DNA of 64,000 bases, from the NCBI GenBank assembly GCA_012719175.1, contig JAAYAX010000004.1, positions 186,001 to 250,000 on the forward strand, given 5' to 3'. This DNA comes from Methanomassiliicoccus sp. (GTDB taxonomy: Archaea; Thermoplasmatota; Thermoplasmata; Methanomassiliicoccales; Methanomassiliicoccaceae). Made by a program: the position numbers and the translations under genes. The notes under the pieces were generated by a model. That model saw only the letters and a list, made by a program, of their open reading frames with translations, had not been told where the DNA came from and ran no database searches. Below are positions 1 through 7,087 of the stretch, one piece after another (within the stretch, counting starts at the first letter, position 1; each line of letters starts with the position of its first letter).

Positions 1-521
1 GGCGTCGATGGCTCCTCCATTCGCTCCTTGCGCTTCTTGGTGGCCACTCCCGGCGGTGTCCTGTGGTCCGGGTTCTCCTTGCAGTAGTTCTCGTGCTGCC
101 ACAGGTACTTCTCCACGATCTTCCCGCAGAACTGGCACTTGTTCTTTGGCCTCGCCTCTAGGGGGAACCAGTCGGGCGCCGCCCTGTCGGCATCTGGGTC
201 CGGGGTCGGTATCTCGCCGGCATCGATCTTCCGCTCGTACCCTGCGAGACGGTCCTTCTGCGCTGGTGGGGAGACCCCCTTGGCCTTCATCGGCCCCGGG
301 CACGGGTAGTACATGCAGTAGCCCTTGCCGTTCCACGCGCTGTTTATGACATGCTCCTCGACGAGGCTCTTGAGGATGCTCTCGACGGCGGAGCGCTTTA
401 TGCCGGTGCCTATGGACGCGCTGATGCAGCTGACGCCCTCGTTGCAGTCATTGACGTACGTCAGGACGCGGTCCCTCTCGCTCCTCACGTCCTGGGGCTG
501 GAGCTCGGGATCGGTGCTCAT
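1..521 (-). CDS. Winged-helix plus zinc-finger protein of integrated element (3' end outside window)
   Basis: This reading frame opens at an ATG at 521 and runs off the left edge, giving about 173 visible residues. Residues 10-60 look like a small helix-turn-helix domain that splits a population by sequence recognition (pattern SISASIGTGIKRSAVESIL-like, ending in a short wing). A second part at about residues 130-150 carries CxxC...HxxxxC spacing (CQFCGK, then QHENYC), a likely zinc site, followed by a Lys/Arg-rich tail. The start ATG overlaps the stop of the upstream 52-codon gene by 4 nt (ATGA), which supports both genes. It is the last visible member of a run of tiny co-oriented genes typical of viruses and integrative plasmids. 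A DNA-binding role is inferred; no specific family is recognised. Confidence 0.6.
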   Translation of the reverse strand, partial: MSTDPELQPQDVRSERDRVLTYVNDCNEGVSCISASIGTGIKRSAVESILKSLVEEHVINSAWNGKGYCMYYPCPGPMKAKGVSPPAQKDRLAGYERKIDAGEIPTPDPDADRAAPDWFPLEARPKNKCQFCGKIVEKYLWQHENYCKENPDHRTPPGVATKKRKERMEEPST

Positions 522-676
522 TCGTCAATCACCACCCTGGCGAAGCGATTCCGTATTAGCCTGGCCGCGGACTCCTCGTCCAGTTCGTACCTCCGGCCGA
601 CGATGGGGTCGATGTAGTTGCCATCCGCTTGGTAGATCGACGGGGTCGGGCGCAGGATCTCCACGGTGACGATCAT
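518..676 (-). CDS. Small hypothetical protein of element (52 aa)
   Basis: A 52-residue frame links its neighbours by ATGA overlaps at both ends, which is the main evidence that it is real. The protein begins MIVTVEILRP, contains a GRRYELDEESAARLI stretch, and ends VVIDE. It has the feel of a small phage head or tail completion or adaptor-type protein in which a conserved turn is followed by a helix with a basic end, but that is only an impression. No family is recognised. Codon use is as GC-rich as in its neighbours. Confidence 0.5.
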   Translation of the reverse strand: MIVTVEILRPTPSIYQADGNYIDPIVGRRYELDEESAARLIRNRFARVVIDE

Positions 677-999
677 CCCTCGCACCTCCTCAGCTGATGC
701 ACGGCACGGTGGCCCTTGTCCGTCAGCACATAGTAGTTAGCCTTGCCCCTGAGGCTCGTGGCCACCTTCCCGGGGCTTTCGATGAGCTTGTTCTCCACCA
801 GGTCGAGGACGCTCTTGTAGACCGTGGCTGTCGGTTCGTTGAGGCCCTCTATGATTCCGTTGACGGTGTGCCGGCGCTTTTCGGCGTCGTTGCCCTCGCC
901 GTGCCAGTCCGCGAGGAAGATCATGATCCTGTCGCCCATGTCATCGATGACCGTGGCGATCTCCCCGCAGTGGGGGCACACGCAGGTAGAGGCGGTCAC
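673..999 (-). CDS. Winged-helix protein with N-terminal zinc-knuckle-like motif (108 aa)
   Basis: The frame is open further upstream, but a GTG at 999 overlaps the stop of the preceding gene (GTGA), and the protein looks natural only from that point: it begins with TASTCVCPHCG, a CxCxxC motif suggesting a metal site. Residues 40-105 form a plausible winged helix (EPTATVYKSVLDLVENKLIE as recognition region, then YYVLTDKGHRAVHQL as wing and last helix), like MarR or PadR-type domains. It probably regulates or binds element DNA. Its stop overlaps the next start by 4 nt. Confidence 0.55.
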   Translation of the reverse strand: MTASTCVCPHCGEIATVIDDMGDRIMIFLADWHGEGNDAEKRRHTVNGIIEGLNEPTATVYKSVLDLVENKLIESPGKVATSLRGKANYYVLTDKGHRAVHQLRRCEG

Positions 1000-1238
1000 T
1001 GCACCACCCCTCGCTCCCTCTGCTCCTCGTATTGAGCGATGCATAGGTCGAGGTCCGCCCCGTCGGCCATGGGGCACCGCGCGTCCACGAGCCTCCTGGC
1101 CTCGTCCATGGTCTTGCCGTGCATCCTGGAGACGTGTCCTATCATGCACTCCCTTGCTGACTTCTTGCCGTGCCCGTGGCCGTAGCGGGTGATGTGGCCG
1201 CATCCGCAGGGGCAGGTGATAAAATGGAGAGGGGTCAC
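996..1238 (-). CDS. Cys/His-rich small protein of element (80 aa)
   Basis: The N-terminus has a dense CPCGCGH motif followed by further histidines (YGHGHGKK), so metal binding is likely. The middle (SARECMIGHVSRMHGKTMDEA) resembles the short helix of a viral zinc-finger protein, and the C-terminus is a charged helix. The stop overlaps the GTG of the next gene and the start overlaps the stop of the previous one, so the gene is embedded in a translationally coupled chain. No named family is recognised. Confidence 0.5.
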   Translation of the reverse strand: MTPLHFITCPCGCGHITRYGHGHGKKSARECMIGHVSRMHGKTMDEARRLVDARCPMADGADLDLCIAQYEEQRERGVVQ

Positions 1239-1417
1239 CGGACCACCTCCTTAATCCTCCGGACGATGACGCCCTCCCAGCGGTGAATCTGCTCTATGTC
1301 CTCTACCGAGTAACCGAGTCCCTGGTAAACCTCCAATGTGAGCTTGGCCTCGCGCCATAACGGGTCGTTTCCGATCTCCGATGGCAGCGGTTCCGTTGCG
1401 ATCTCCGAGCCGCTCAT
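1235..1417 (-). CDS. Small hypothetical protein of element (60 aa)
   Basis: This 60-residue protein has no obvious membrane segment. Its second half (YQGLGYSVEDIEQIHRWEG, then IVRRIKEVV) looks like a small helical domain with a basic end. It is joined to both neighbours by 4-nt overlaps (ATGA), which is the strongest support for its being translated. Function is unknown. Confidence 0.45.
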   Translation of the reverse strand: MSGSEIATEPLPSEIGNDPLWREAKLTLEVYQGLGYSVEDIEQIHRWEGVIVRRIKEVVR

Positions 1418-1770
1418 CGCGACCGCCTCTTGTCGATGAGCTGCACGTCACCGGCGTTCACGAGCTCGGCGTCGATCATACGCTCCTTCGCGGCCCTATA
1501 TATCGGGGAGTTCCTCCACGCTTCCTTGGCATAGTGGAGGTTCCCAGTATTCCCCAGCTTCACGATGAACCCGAGGTCAACGCAGCGGTTGAACCAGTCA
1601 CTGATGCTCCTCTTATCAACCACGCAAAGCGCCTCGGTCACGGCGCAGCGGAAGTCCTTGGTCGTCAGGACATATCCGCTGCTCTCATCATACTCGGTCC
1701 GGCCCTCGATCGCGCTCATGACGCGATAGAACCGCTGCACACGCCCCTCTTGAGTGCTCCATTGATCCAT
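1414..1770 (-). CDS. Winged-helix-like protein, first gene of the element operon (118 aa)
   Basis: The longest possible frame begins at 1815, but an AGGAGG Shine-Dalgarno sequence lies just upstream of the ATG at 1770 (protein begins MDQWSTQEG), so that start is chosen. Residues 40-95 (TKDFRCAVTEALCVVDKRSI, SDWFNRCVDLGFIV) have the pattern of a DNA-binding winged helix. It heads the chain of six overlapping minus-strand genes that runs off the left edge. The hairpin-rich control region lies immediately upstream, so this could be the autoregulator or initiator of the element. That role is inferred from position only. Confidence 0.5.
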   Translation of the reverse strand: MDQWSTQEGRVQRFYRVMSAIEGRTEYDESSGYVLTTKDFRCAVTEALCVVDKRSISDWFNRCVDLGFIVKLGNTGNLHYAKEAWRNSPIYRAAKERMIDAELVNAGDVQLIDKRRSR

Positions 1771-1794
1771 TATTTCCGTCCTCCTTGCACCGAT

Positions 1795-2070
1795 TTCCTT
1801 TGTGTGTGTGCGCACCCCTTCTGCCTCTCCGGGGCGCTCCGGACGCTTGTCAGCGTCCGTCCGCCCCTCGTGCGCTAGCGGCGCTTTCGCTAGCCCGACC
1901 CCGTCGGGCTGCTCCGCGTCGGTGCCAGCCGGGGAAAAAGAGGACGGGAGGCGACGGTCCGAGCGACCGACCGAGACCCTTTATTCCTCGATTTCCCCCT
2001 TATCCAGCAGTCTTTCTGCGGTCCTTTGACCACCCTTTTTGGCGGGGGGTGGTGCACGCACACAAAGGAA
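1795..2070. repeat. Inverted repeats enclosing a run of stacked hairpins (possible element origin or control region)
   Basis: Arms at 1795-1818 (TTCCTTTGTGTG...) and 2046-2070 (...CACACAAAGGAA) are inverted copies, perfect over 12 bp and similar beyond. Between them several stems follow one another: 1828-1843 (TCCGG/CCGGA), 1841-1858 (GGACGCT/AGCGTCC, loop TGTC), 1874-1894 (GCTAGCG/CGCTAGC), and 1892-1910 (AGCCCGAC/GTCGGGCT, loop CCC). A T-rich stretch and a second minor repeat (TGCATCCC twice, about 2074-2096) follow. No gene is seen. This layout is common for replication origins, recombination sites or transcription control of small elements; which one applies cannot be told. Confidence 0.6.
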
Positions 2071-2139
2071 TTTTGCATCCCATCCGGGGTGCATCCCTAG
2101 ATTTTGAGCTAAGGATCGTGAGCAGTGAGAGGGGTACGA

Positions 2140-2250
2140 TCACGGGCACCCCGCCTTGATGAACAGTGAGAATAATCCGAACACGACAAGGACGCACATG
2201 ATCCCCGCGATCGCGGCGTAGGTGATCCGCTCCCGGGTCATCGGATGCAT
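2140..2250 (-). CDS. Small single-pass membrane protein of element (36 aa)
   Basis: This frame is too short for usual gene callers. After MHPMTRERITY there is one hydrophobic segment (about residues 11-31) and the tail ends KAGCP, so a single membrane span with a terminal cysteine is likely. The start ATG overlaps the stop of an upstream frame as TGATG, a coupled arrangement like that of the other element genes. Small membrane proteins of this kind are common in archaeal viruses. Function is unknown. Confidence 0.45.
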   Translation of the reverse strand: MHPMTRERITYAAIAGIMCVLVVFGLFSLFIKAGCP

Positions 2251-2400
2251 CACACGCCCCCCGTCCTAGTTGCGACTAGAACATCCAGGCTTTTCGTCGC
2301 ATCGATCCGTATTTGAGCGCGTTCTGCGAGGTCATCGAGCGCGTCTATTTGCGCTTCATAAATTGTTTCTAATTCTGGCTCCCTTTTGGTTCTTCCAGTG
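2250..2400 (-). pseudogene. Start-less C-terminal gene fragment at the element border
   Basis: In the frame ending at the TGA that overlaps the next start, about 50 residues look coding: an acidic amphipathic helix (ELETIYEAQIDALDDLAERA, then QIRIDATKSLDVLV). No ATG, GTG or TTG in frame precedes it, and upstream the frame merely reads antisense to the KaiC-like gene. The simplest reading is a gene cut off by insertion or excision, putting the right border of the element near 2400. The exact junction is unknown. Confidence 0.35.
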
Positions 2401-2457
2401 TGGTAATCGGGCCGAAAGGAGTTTATATTGATACGGCAAATTATGCGGCCAGCAATT

Positions 2458-4095
2458 ATGGAAAGGGCTGAATATATGTTGTCCTCCCCATCCTCGGAGA
2501 ATCACAGGGGTAAGATACCCCAGGTACTGTTGGATTTCATGCGAGCGCCGGGAGGGCATTCGCTGATGCTCAAAGGAGACGCCGGTACCGGTAAGACCAC
2601 CCTTGCCCTGCAGATCATTGAAGAGCTCGCGGAGGAGCAGCCCGATTATTATCTCTCTACTAGGGTCTCGGACGAGGCCCTGTTCCGTCAGTTCCCCTGG
2701 GCACGCGATCGTGCTAAGAGGGACAACATCCTCAAGGCCGGCAAGACCTTCCTCCGGCGTAATAAGGAAGCACCCATGCTCGCCGAGTCGCCCGGCGGCC
2801 AGCAACTGACCATCGCCGCGGCGAAGGACCTGTTGAAAGCTTTGAACCACCAGGACAACAGCCTCACCGTGGTCCGCTCCGAGCTGCAGAAGCTGGAGGG
2901 GCAGGTGGAGGCGGGAGAGGTAGGAGGGGAGGAGGAAGGAGGCTTCACCGGGGAGATCACCGATGACGAGATCACTTTGGACCTGGGCATCATGCTTCCC
3001 GAACTGGAGGTCGCCTACGACCTCGCGGAGTCCAACCTCCCGCGCAAGACCCTGATGGTGGTCGACTCCATAGACGCTCTCTCTGAACGCTACGGCATAG
3101 GGTCAGCGAGGATCATCAACACGCTTCAGAAGGACCTCGTGGAGAACTCTGGGACCAATATCGTGTACACTCTGGAGGAATCGGGCAAGACCATGCTCGA
3201 CTACCTCGGGGACGGGGTCATCCAGATGGTCTCTGAGGACCGTGGCGGACGCCGGGTGCGGCAGATGGTCATAGAGAAGCTCCGCGGCGTGGGCGTGGAC
3301 CAGTGGAAGTATTACCTTACATTGACAGGCGGCAGGATGTCCGTCTTCGAGCCCACATGGGTCAAGATCCCTGAGAAGATGAAACGACATGAGGTCATAC
3401 CGGACCCCACTCCCAGGACAGTATCGTCCGGGAATGCCTACATGGATAAGTTCATAGGAGGCTTTCCCCGAGGATCGCTTGTCCTTTTGGAGTTCGATCT
3501 GGACGTTCATCAGGACGTGGTCCGCTGCCTGGAGCTGGGTGTCATCAGTGACTTCCTCATGAAGGGGCGGGGCGTGGCTTGGCTTCCCATGTACGCCACC
3601 GATTACACCCTGATAGATGAGCAGATGAAGATGCTCGTGAACGGCGAAGCGCTGACCAAGGGCTTCCGCATCCTGGACACCGAGGCCTCCCAGGAACAGA
3701 ATCTGCCTTTCATAACAGCCATCGAGGGCGAGGACGCCGGACAGGACCTGCGCATGTCCTCGATGAAATACATGCTAGGAGAGTCCTCCGGGCCCTACCT
3801 CAGCATACTGGGCTTCGATGCCATGGAGGGAGTGTACGGCTCCACCGTCTTCAAGCAGACCCTGGCCCACATCGACGCCATGAGGCGGAACGGGCACGTG
3901 GTCATGGCCATAGCCTCCTCCACCTCTTGCTCGCTGGATTCCCTGAGGGAACAGGCTAAGATACACATCAGGTTCGAGAACATGGCCGGCTGCGTGATGG
4001 CCGGAGGGATGAAGCCGCACACACCATATTACTATCTGGACTTCGCAGGCATGGATGACAGACTACCGTCTCCCCGCCTAGTACCGATGATCTGA
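2458..4095 (+). CDS. KaiC-like RecA-fold ATPase with degenerate second domain
   Basis: The protein (545 aa from this start) begins with a RecA/KaiC-type domain: Walker A GDAGTGKTT at residues 40-48 and a Walker B-like LMVVDSIDA at about 199-207. A long charged insertion (150-170) separates them. The second half (from about 305) again has the KaiC pattern (MDKFIGGFPRGSLVLLEFD) but the P-loop lysine motif is lost, so only the first domain should bind ATP. A TATA-like TTTATATT at 2421-2428 predicts transcription near 2450, so ATG 2458 is preferred over the upstream TTG 2428 or ATG 2443. Two winged-helix genes follow, suggesting a signal-transduction or regulatory module of the GvpD/KaiC type. 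The specific role is unknown. Confidence 0.75.
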   Translation: MERAEYMLSSPSSENHRGKIPQVLLDFMRAPGGHSLMLKGDAGTGKTTLALQIIEELAEEQPDYYLSTRVSDEALFRQFPWARDRAKRDNILKAGKTFLRRNKEAPMLAESPGGQQLTIAAAKDLLKALNHQDNSLTVVRSELQKLEGQVEAGEVGGEEEGGFTGEITDDEITLDLGIMLPELEVAYDLAESNLPRKTLMVVDSIDALSERYGIGSARIINTLQKDLVENSGTNIVYTLEESGKTMLDYLGDGVIQMVSEDRGGRRVRQMVIEKLRGVGVDQWKYYLTLTGGRMSVFEPTWVKIPEKMKRHEVIPDPTPRTVSSGNAYMDKFIGGFPRGSLVLLEFDLDVHQDVVRCLELGVISDFLMKGRGVAWLPMYATDYTLIDEQMKMLVNGEALTKGFRILDTEASQEQNLPFITAIEGEDAGQDLRMSSMKYMLGESSGPYLSILGFDAMEGVYGSTVFKQTLAHIDAMRRNGHVVMAIASSTSCSLDSLREQAKIHIRFENMAGCVMAGGMKPHTPYYYLDFAGMDDRLPSPRLVPMI

Positions 4096-4165
4096 GGGGG
4101 TGGTACCTATCAGCTATGATATTAATATAAGAAAAAATATAAATGCCTCGGACTTTTCTAGTTCG

Positions 4166-4528
4166 ATGGAAGAAAATGTCTCCCGCGATGAGGAGCTCTC
4201 CCGGCTCATCTCCGACGATTATGCCGGCAAGATCCTGACCGCGACGTTCAAGCACCCGATGTCGGTGCAGCAGCTCAGCCGTAGCTGCGGTATACCCATC
4301 GCCGTGGCCTATCGTCGGGTGGCACGCATGGAAGAGTTCGGCCTGGTAAAATGTGTAGGCTACGAAGAGGTGTACCGGGGCAAGAAGGTCTCCTACTACC
4401 AATGCGCCGTGAGCGTAGCTAAGGTAACCTTCACCAACGGCCGGTTCAATGTTGAGATCGATTACCTCCCGGAGACCGAGATGGTCCATGTAGGTGAGCA
4501 CCACGGAGAGCAGACCGGAAAGGCTTAG
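4166..4528 (+). CDS. Winged-helix transcriptional regulator
   Basis: This is an ArsR-like winged-helix protein of 120 aa. Residues 15-70 hold the helix-turn-helix (DDYAGKILTATFKHPMSVQQ, then LSRSCGIPIAVAYRRVARME), followed by a basic wing (YRGKKVSYYQC) and a short C-terminal strand region. The frame is open from 4100, but TATAAA at 4138-4143 lies about 26 nt upstream of ATG 4166, so a leaderless transcript starting here is likely. It follows the KaiC-like gene by 70 nt and is paralogous to the next gene. Target genes are unknown. Confidence 0.75.
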   Translation: MEENVSRDEELSRLISDDYAGKILTATFKHPMSVQQLSRSCGIPIAVAYRRVARMEEFGLVKCVGYEEVYRGKKVSYYQCAVSVAKVTFTNGRFNVEIDYLPETEMVHVGEHHGEQTGKA

Positions 4529-4657
4529 TTGGAGAAAGGCCGGGTCGGTATATATACTAACAAATCTATCTGAAAATAGAACGTTCCACAACCATTATTA
4601 CAGTTCAAACATTCTCCTTGAGCAGAAAAACGGTGTTGGGAAGAGGACGGGCGAACA

Positions 4658-5122
4658 ATGGATACAACGGCCAGGGCAACCGCTGAAAATGGACGCCCGG
4701 GGGGGATGGCTATAGACGTACTGCAGGTATCGCAGTTGCTGACCGATGAGTACTCCGTCAAGATCTTAGTGGCCACGGTCAGGGTGCCTCGTTCCGCCCA
4801 GGACATCGCTATGAAGTTCGGGATCCCCATCGCTGCTTGCTACCGGCGAATCAAGGACCTCGAGGACGCTGGCCTACTGGTATGCCAGGAGCGTCGATTG
4901 TCACAGCAAGGCAAAAGAGTCTCGCTATACCTGTCCATGCTCAAGAACGCCTATGTTTTCTTCGAGGACGGCCATCTGAGGGTCAAGTTCCAGCTCAAGA
5001 CCGGGGGCGCCGATCGCTTCGGGAACGACTGGCATGAGGTCCGCTTGGAGCCTGAGTCCCGCTCTGACAGCGGTGAGGGTGAGGATTTCGACAACGAGGC
5101 CTCCGACGAGGGTGAAAAGTAA
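4658..5122 (+). CDS. Winged-helix transcriptional regulator (paralogue of preceding gene)
   Basis: The 154-aa protein repeats the plan of the gene at 4166: TDEYSVKILVATVRVPRSAQ, then DIAMKFGIPIAACYRRI as recognition helix, and a LSQQGKRVSLYLS wing. The C-terminal 30 residues are strongly acidic and serine-rich, a low-complexity tail missing in its paralogue. TATATATA at about 4549-4556 is the likely promoter, giving a leader of some 80 nt; an internal Met at residue 17 is an alternative start. The pair probably arose by tandem duplication. Confidence 0.75.
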   Translation: MDTTARATAENGRPGGMAIDVLQVSQLLTDEYSVKILVATVRVPRSAQDIAMKFGIPIAACYRRIKDLEDAGLLVCQERRLSQQGKRVSLYLSMLKNAYVFFEDGHLRVKFQLKTGGADRFGNDWHEVRLEPESRSDSGEGEDFDNEASDEGEK

Positions 5123-5235
5123 TTCTCTGGCCTGGCTGCAATGCCAGACCTCAAAATAGCAAATATTATAAACGAGTGTCAGTATGCCCATATTTGCCAA
5201 GCAATTTTATTCGCTTGCTAATAGAGTGTGAACGT

Positions 5236-6105
5236 ATGACTGAACTCTTGGAGGAGCTTGAACAGAAGCGTCAACTCCATAACGTCGAGGCTGAAAAGCA
5301 TCGTAAAGTCCGCGACGAATTGAATGAGAAGACCAGGGAATGGGTTGAGAAGAGGGACTCTCTGAACGCGAAGGTCAGAGAACTTGTAGATCAGGCTGCC
5401 AAACACCGCGAGGCCAGGGACCAGCTTAACGTGAAGGTCCGTGAGGCCAAGGAGGAGCGGGACAAATGGAACAAGCTGGTCAACGAGCTGAACGAAAAGG
5501 TCACTAAGATCAAGAAGGATAACCTCCCCAAGAACGGACCCCCGGTCTCCAAGCTGAAGAAGGAGCTGAAGAACCTAGAGTTCAAGCAGATGACCTCCGT
5601 CCTCACCAAGGAGAAGGAACAGGAGCTGATCGACCAGATGGGGCAGCTCCAATCCCAGATCAAGGAGAGGGAGAAGGCCTACGACCAGAACGAAGAGGTC
5701 AAGAACGCCATCAAGGAACTGCGCGAGGCCAAGGATAAGGCCGAGGGTCATCACCACGATGTGTCCGACTGCGCTGAGAAGGCCCAGTCGGAGCATGATT
5801 CCATGATCGAGCTTTATGAGCAGGCCGATTCCCTTAGAAAAGAGGCCGACGCCGCTCAGGAAGCGTTCATCGCCAACAAGCTCAATGCCGACGAGGAGCA
5901 TAAGAAGCACATCGAGAACATCCGACAGGTCCATGACTACGATAAGATAATCGCAGGCATGAGGCAGAAGGCCCGCAAGGCTAAGAAGAAGGATGATGAG
6001 GCTTCTGCGAAGGAAGAAGCGGAAAAGATCTTCGACCGCTTCAAGGCCGGAGAGAAGCTCAGCACTGAGGACATCATGGCGCTTCAGAAGTCTGGCTATC
6101 TCTAA
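5236..6105 (+). CDS. Archaeal coiled-coil protein (COG1340-like)
   Basis: This protein of 289 aa is almost entirely charged helix. Repeats such as VRELVDQAAKHREARDQLN and VREAKEERDKWNKLVNELN give continuous coiled coil to about residue 200, a proline-containing hinge (LPKNGPPVSK) lies near 100, and the C-terminus is a short Lys-rich helical region ending in a helical hairpin (LSTEDIMALQKSGYL). The size and plan fit the uncharacterised archaeal coiled-coil family annotated in many methanogens, sometimes wrongly as a phosphatase. An earlier in-frame start at 5176 adds a non-coiled N-terminus. ATG 5236 is preferred because a TATA-like ATTATAAAC lies at about 5162-5170. Confidence 0.7.
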   Translation: MTELLEELEQKRQLHNVEAEKHRKVRDELNEKTREWVEKRDSLNAKVRELVDQAAKHREARDQLNVKVREAKEERDKWNKLVNELNEKVTKIKKDNLPKNGPPVSKLKKELKNLEFKQMTSVLTKEKEQELIDQMGQLQSQIKEREKAYDQNEEVKNAIKELREAKDKAEGHHHDVSDCAEKAQSEHDSMIELYEQADSLRKEADAAQEAFIANKLNADEEHKKHIENIRQVHDYDKIIAGMRQKARKAKKKDDEASAKEEAEKIFDRFKAGEKLSTEDIMALQKSGYL

Positions 6106-6178
6106 AATGCTTACTCCCAAACCCCTTTTAATGCCATATTTTTTCTACAGTATAATATTCATTACCTGTTGCACAAGC

Positions 6179-6186
6179 TATAAATA
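6179..6186 (+). promoter_or_regulatory. TATA box for the structured RNA candidate
   Basis: TATAAATA stands about 26 nt upstream of base 6208, inside the 5' arm of the hairpin at 6204-6276. The spacing matches the usual archaeal TATA-to-start distance. No protein frame starts in the following 130 nt. Confidence 0.5.
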
Positions 6187-6203
6187 TCACTGAGATGATA
6201 TTA

Positions 6204-6276
6204 GAAGCGGGAAGCGTTGGGCTAGTTTACAGAGTGCATCCCATCCCTTCTGACAGAGCTAGCCCTTCCCACTTCC
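6204..6276 (+). ncRNA. Candidate structured small RNA
   Basis: Bases 6204-6211 (GAAGCGGG) pair with 6268-6275 (CCCACTTC) with one mismatch. After an asymmetric internal loop, 6219-6225 (GGGCTAG) pairs perfectly with 6259-6265 (CTAGCCC). The apical part of about 33 nt is unassigned, and TTTT follows the stem. It lies between two genes behind its own TATA box. It is not a tRNA (no T-loop), nor recognisably SRP or RNase P RNA. The internal loop does not match a standard H/ACA pocket well. It could also be a transcription terminator or leader, but the promoter position argues for a separate transcript. Confidence 0.4.
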
Positions 6277-6331
6277 TTTTGGATATTCTACAATACTTAA
6301 GTCATGTTATCGCATTATACCCTGGGTCTTT

Positions 6332-7021
6332 TTGAAGGTCCGATGGTACCCGCAGTCGTTCGTACAAGTGCGGACGGAAAATCACATAGTGTACATCGAT
6401 CCCGCCATGATGGGCTCCATGGGGGACATCCTCAGGTCGCTAATTCCAGTGGGGAAGGGGAGATCTCTGCCCCAAGGTTTTGGCACCGCCGATCTGATCC
6501 TGATCTCGCACCATCACTCCGATCATGTTGACAGGGACATCGTCAGGCAGCTCACCGCCGAGAAGACCGTCATACTGGCACCTCAAAAGAGCCTGAGCAA
6601 GATATCCCTCGGCGGAAGAGCGGTGACCGCGGGGCAATCGATAGAGCTTGAGGGCATCAAGATCGAGATGGTCCACGCCTACACTCCGCAAGGCTCACGC
6701 TCCATGACCTTCCACAAGAAGGGAGAGTGCGTCGGTTTCGTCCTGGAGGTGGAAGGACGTCGCCTATACCACGCCGGCGATACCGGGCTCATCGAGGAGA
6801 TGAGAGAGCTGGGACACATCGACCTGGCCTTCCTTCCCATAGGCGGCAGGTTCACCATGGACATCGCCGAGGCGGTGGAGGCGGTGAAGATCATATCCCC
6901 CTCCACAGTCGTGCCCATGCACATGCTCAAGGCCGATCCCGTGGAGTTCAAGCAGATGGTGGAGAAGAAGACCTCCACCAAGGTATCGGTCCTGAAGCCC
7001 GGGGAGGCTCTCACCTTCTGA
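6332..7021 (+). CDS. Metallo-beta-lactamase-fold hydrolase (UPF0173-like)
   Basis: This is a 229-aa MBL-fold protein. The metal motif HxHxDH is visible as HHHSDH (residues 60-65), with later ligands in YHAGDTGL (about 150) and VPMHMLKADP (about 200). The size and the AGDTGL and PIGGRFTMD motifs fit the UPF0173 family of metal-dependent hydrolases, whose substrate is unknown. The start is a TTG at 6332; the ATG at 6304 is in another frame. A TATA-like ACTTAA at about 6294-6299 precedes it. SRP54 follows after 66 nt with its own promoter. Confidence 0.75.
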   Translation: MKVRWYPQSFVQVRTENHIVYIDPAMMGSMGDILRSLIPVGKGRSLPQGFGTADLILISHHHSDHVDRDIVRQLTAEKTVILAPQKSLSKISLGGRAVTAGQSIELEGIKIEMVHAYTPQGSRSMTFHKKGECVGFVLEVEGRRLYHAGDTGLIEEMRELGHIDLAFLPIGGRFTMDIAEAVEAVKIISPSTVVPMHMLKADPVEFKQMVEKKTSTKVSVLKPGEALTF

Positions 7022-7087
7022 CCTGGGAGAACTATCGGAGGACAACATTTAAAGCGGTATTAGGCTCTCAGCTGACCTGGTGCGCAG

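Noticed and set aside
4095-4166. Longer start of the winged-helix gene at 4100
   Set aside because: The TATA box at 4138-4143 lies inside the extension, so it cannot be part of the transcript.
6188-6206. C/D-box sRNA suggested by CTGA and ATGAT motifs
   Set aside because: The boxes occur in the wrong order and overlap the TATA box; no C box/D box pair at the ends of a 50-60 nt unit exists.
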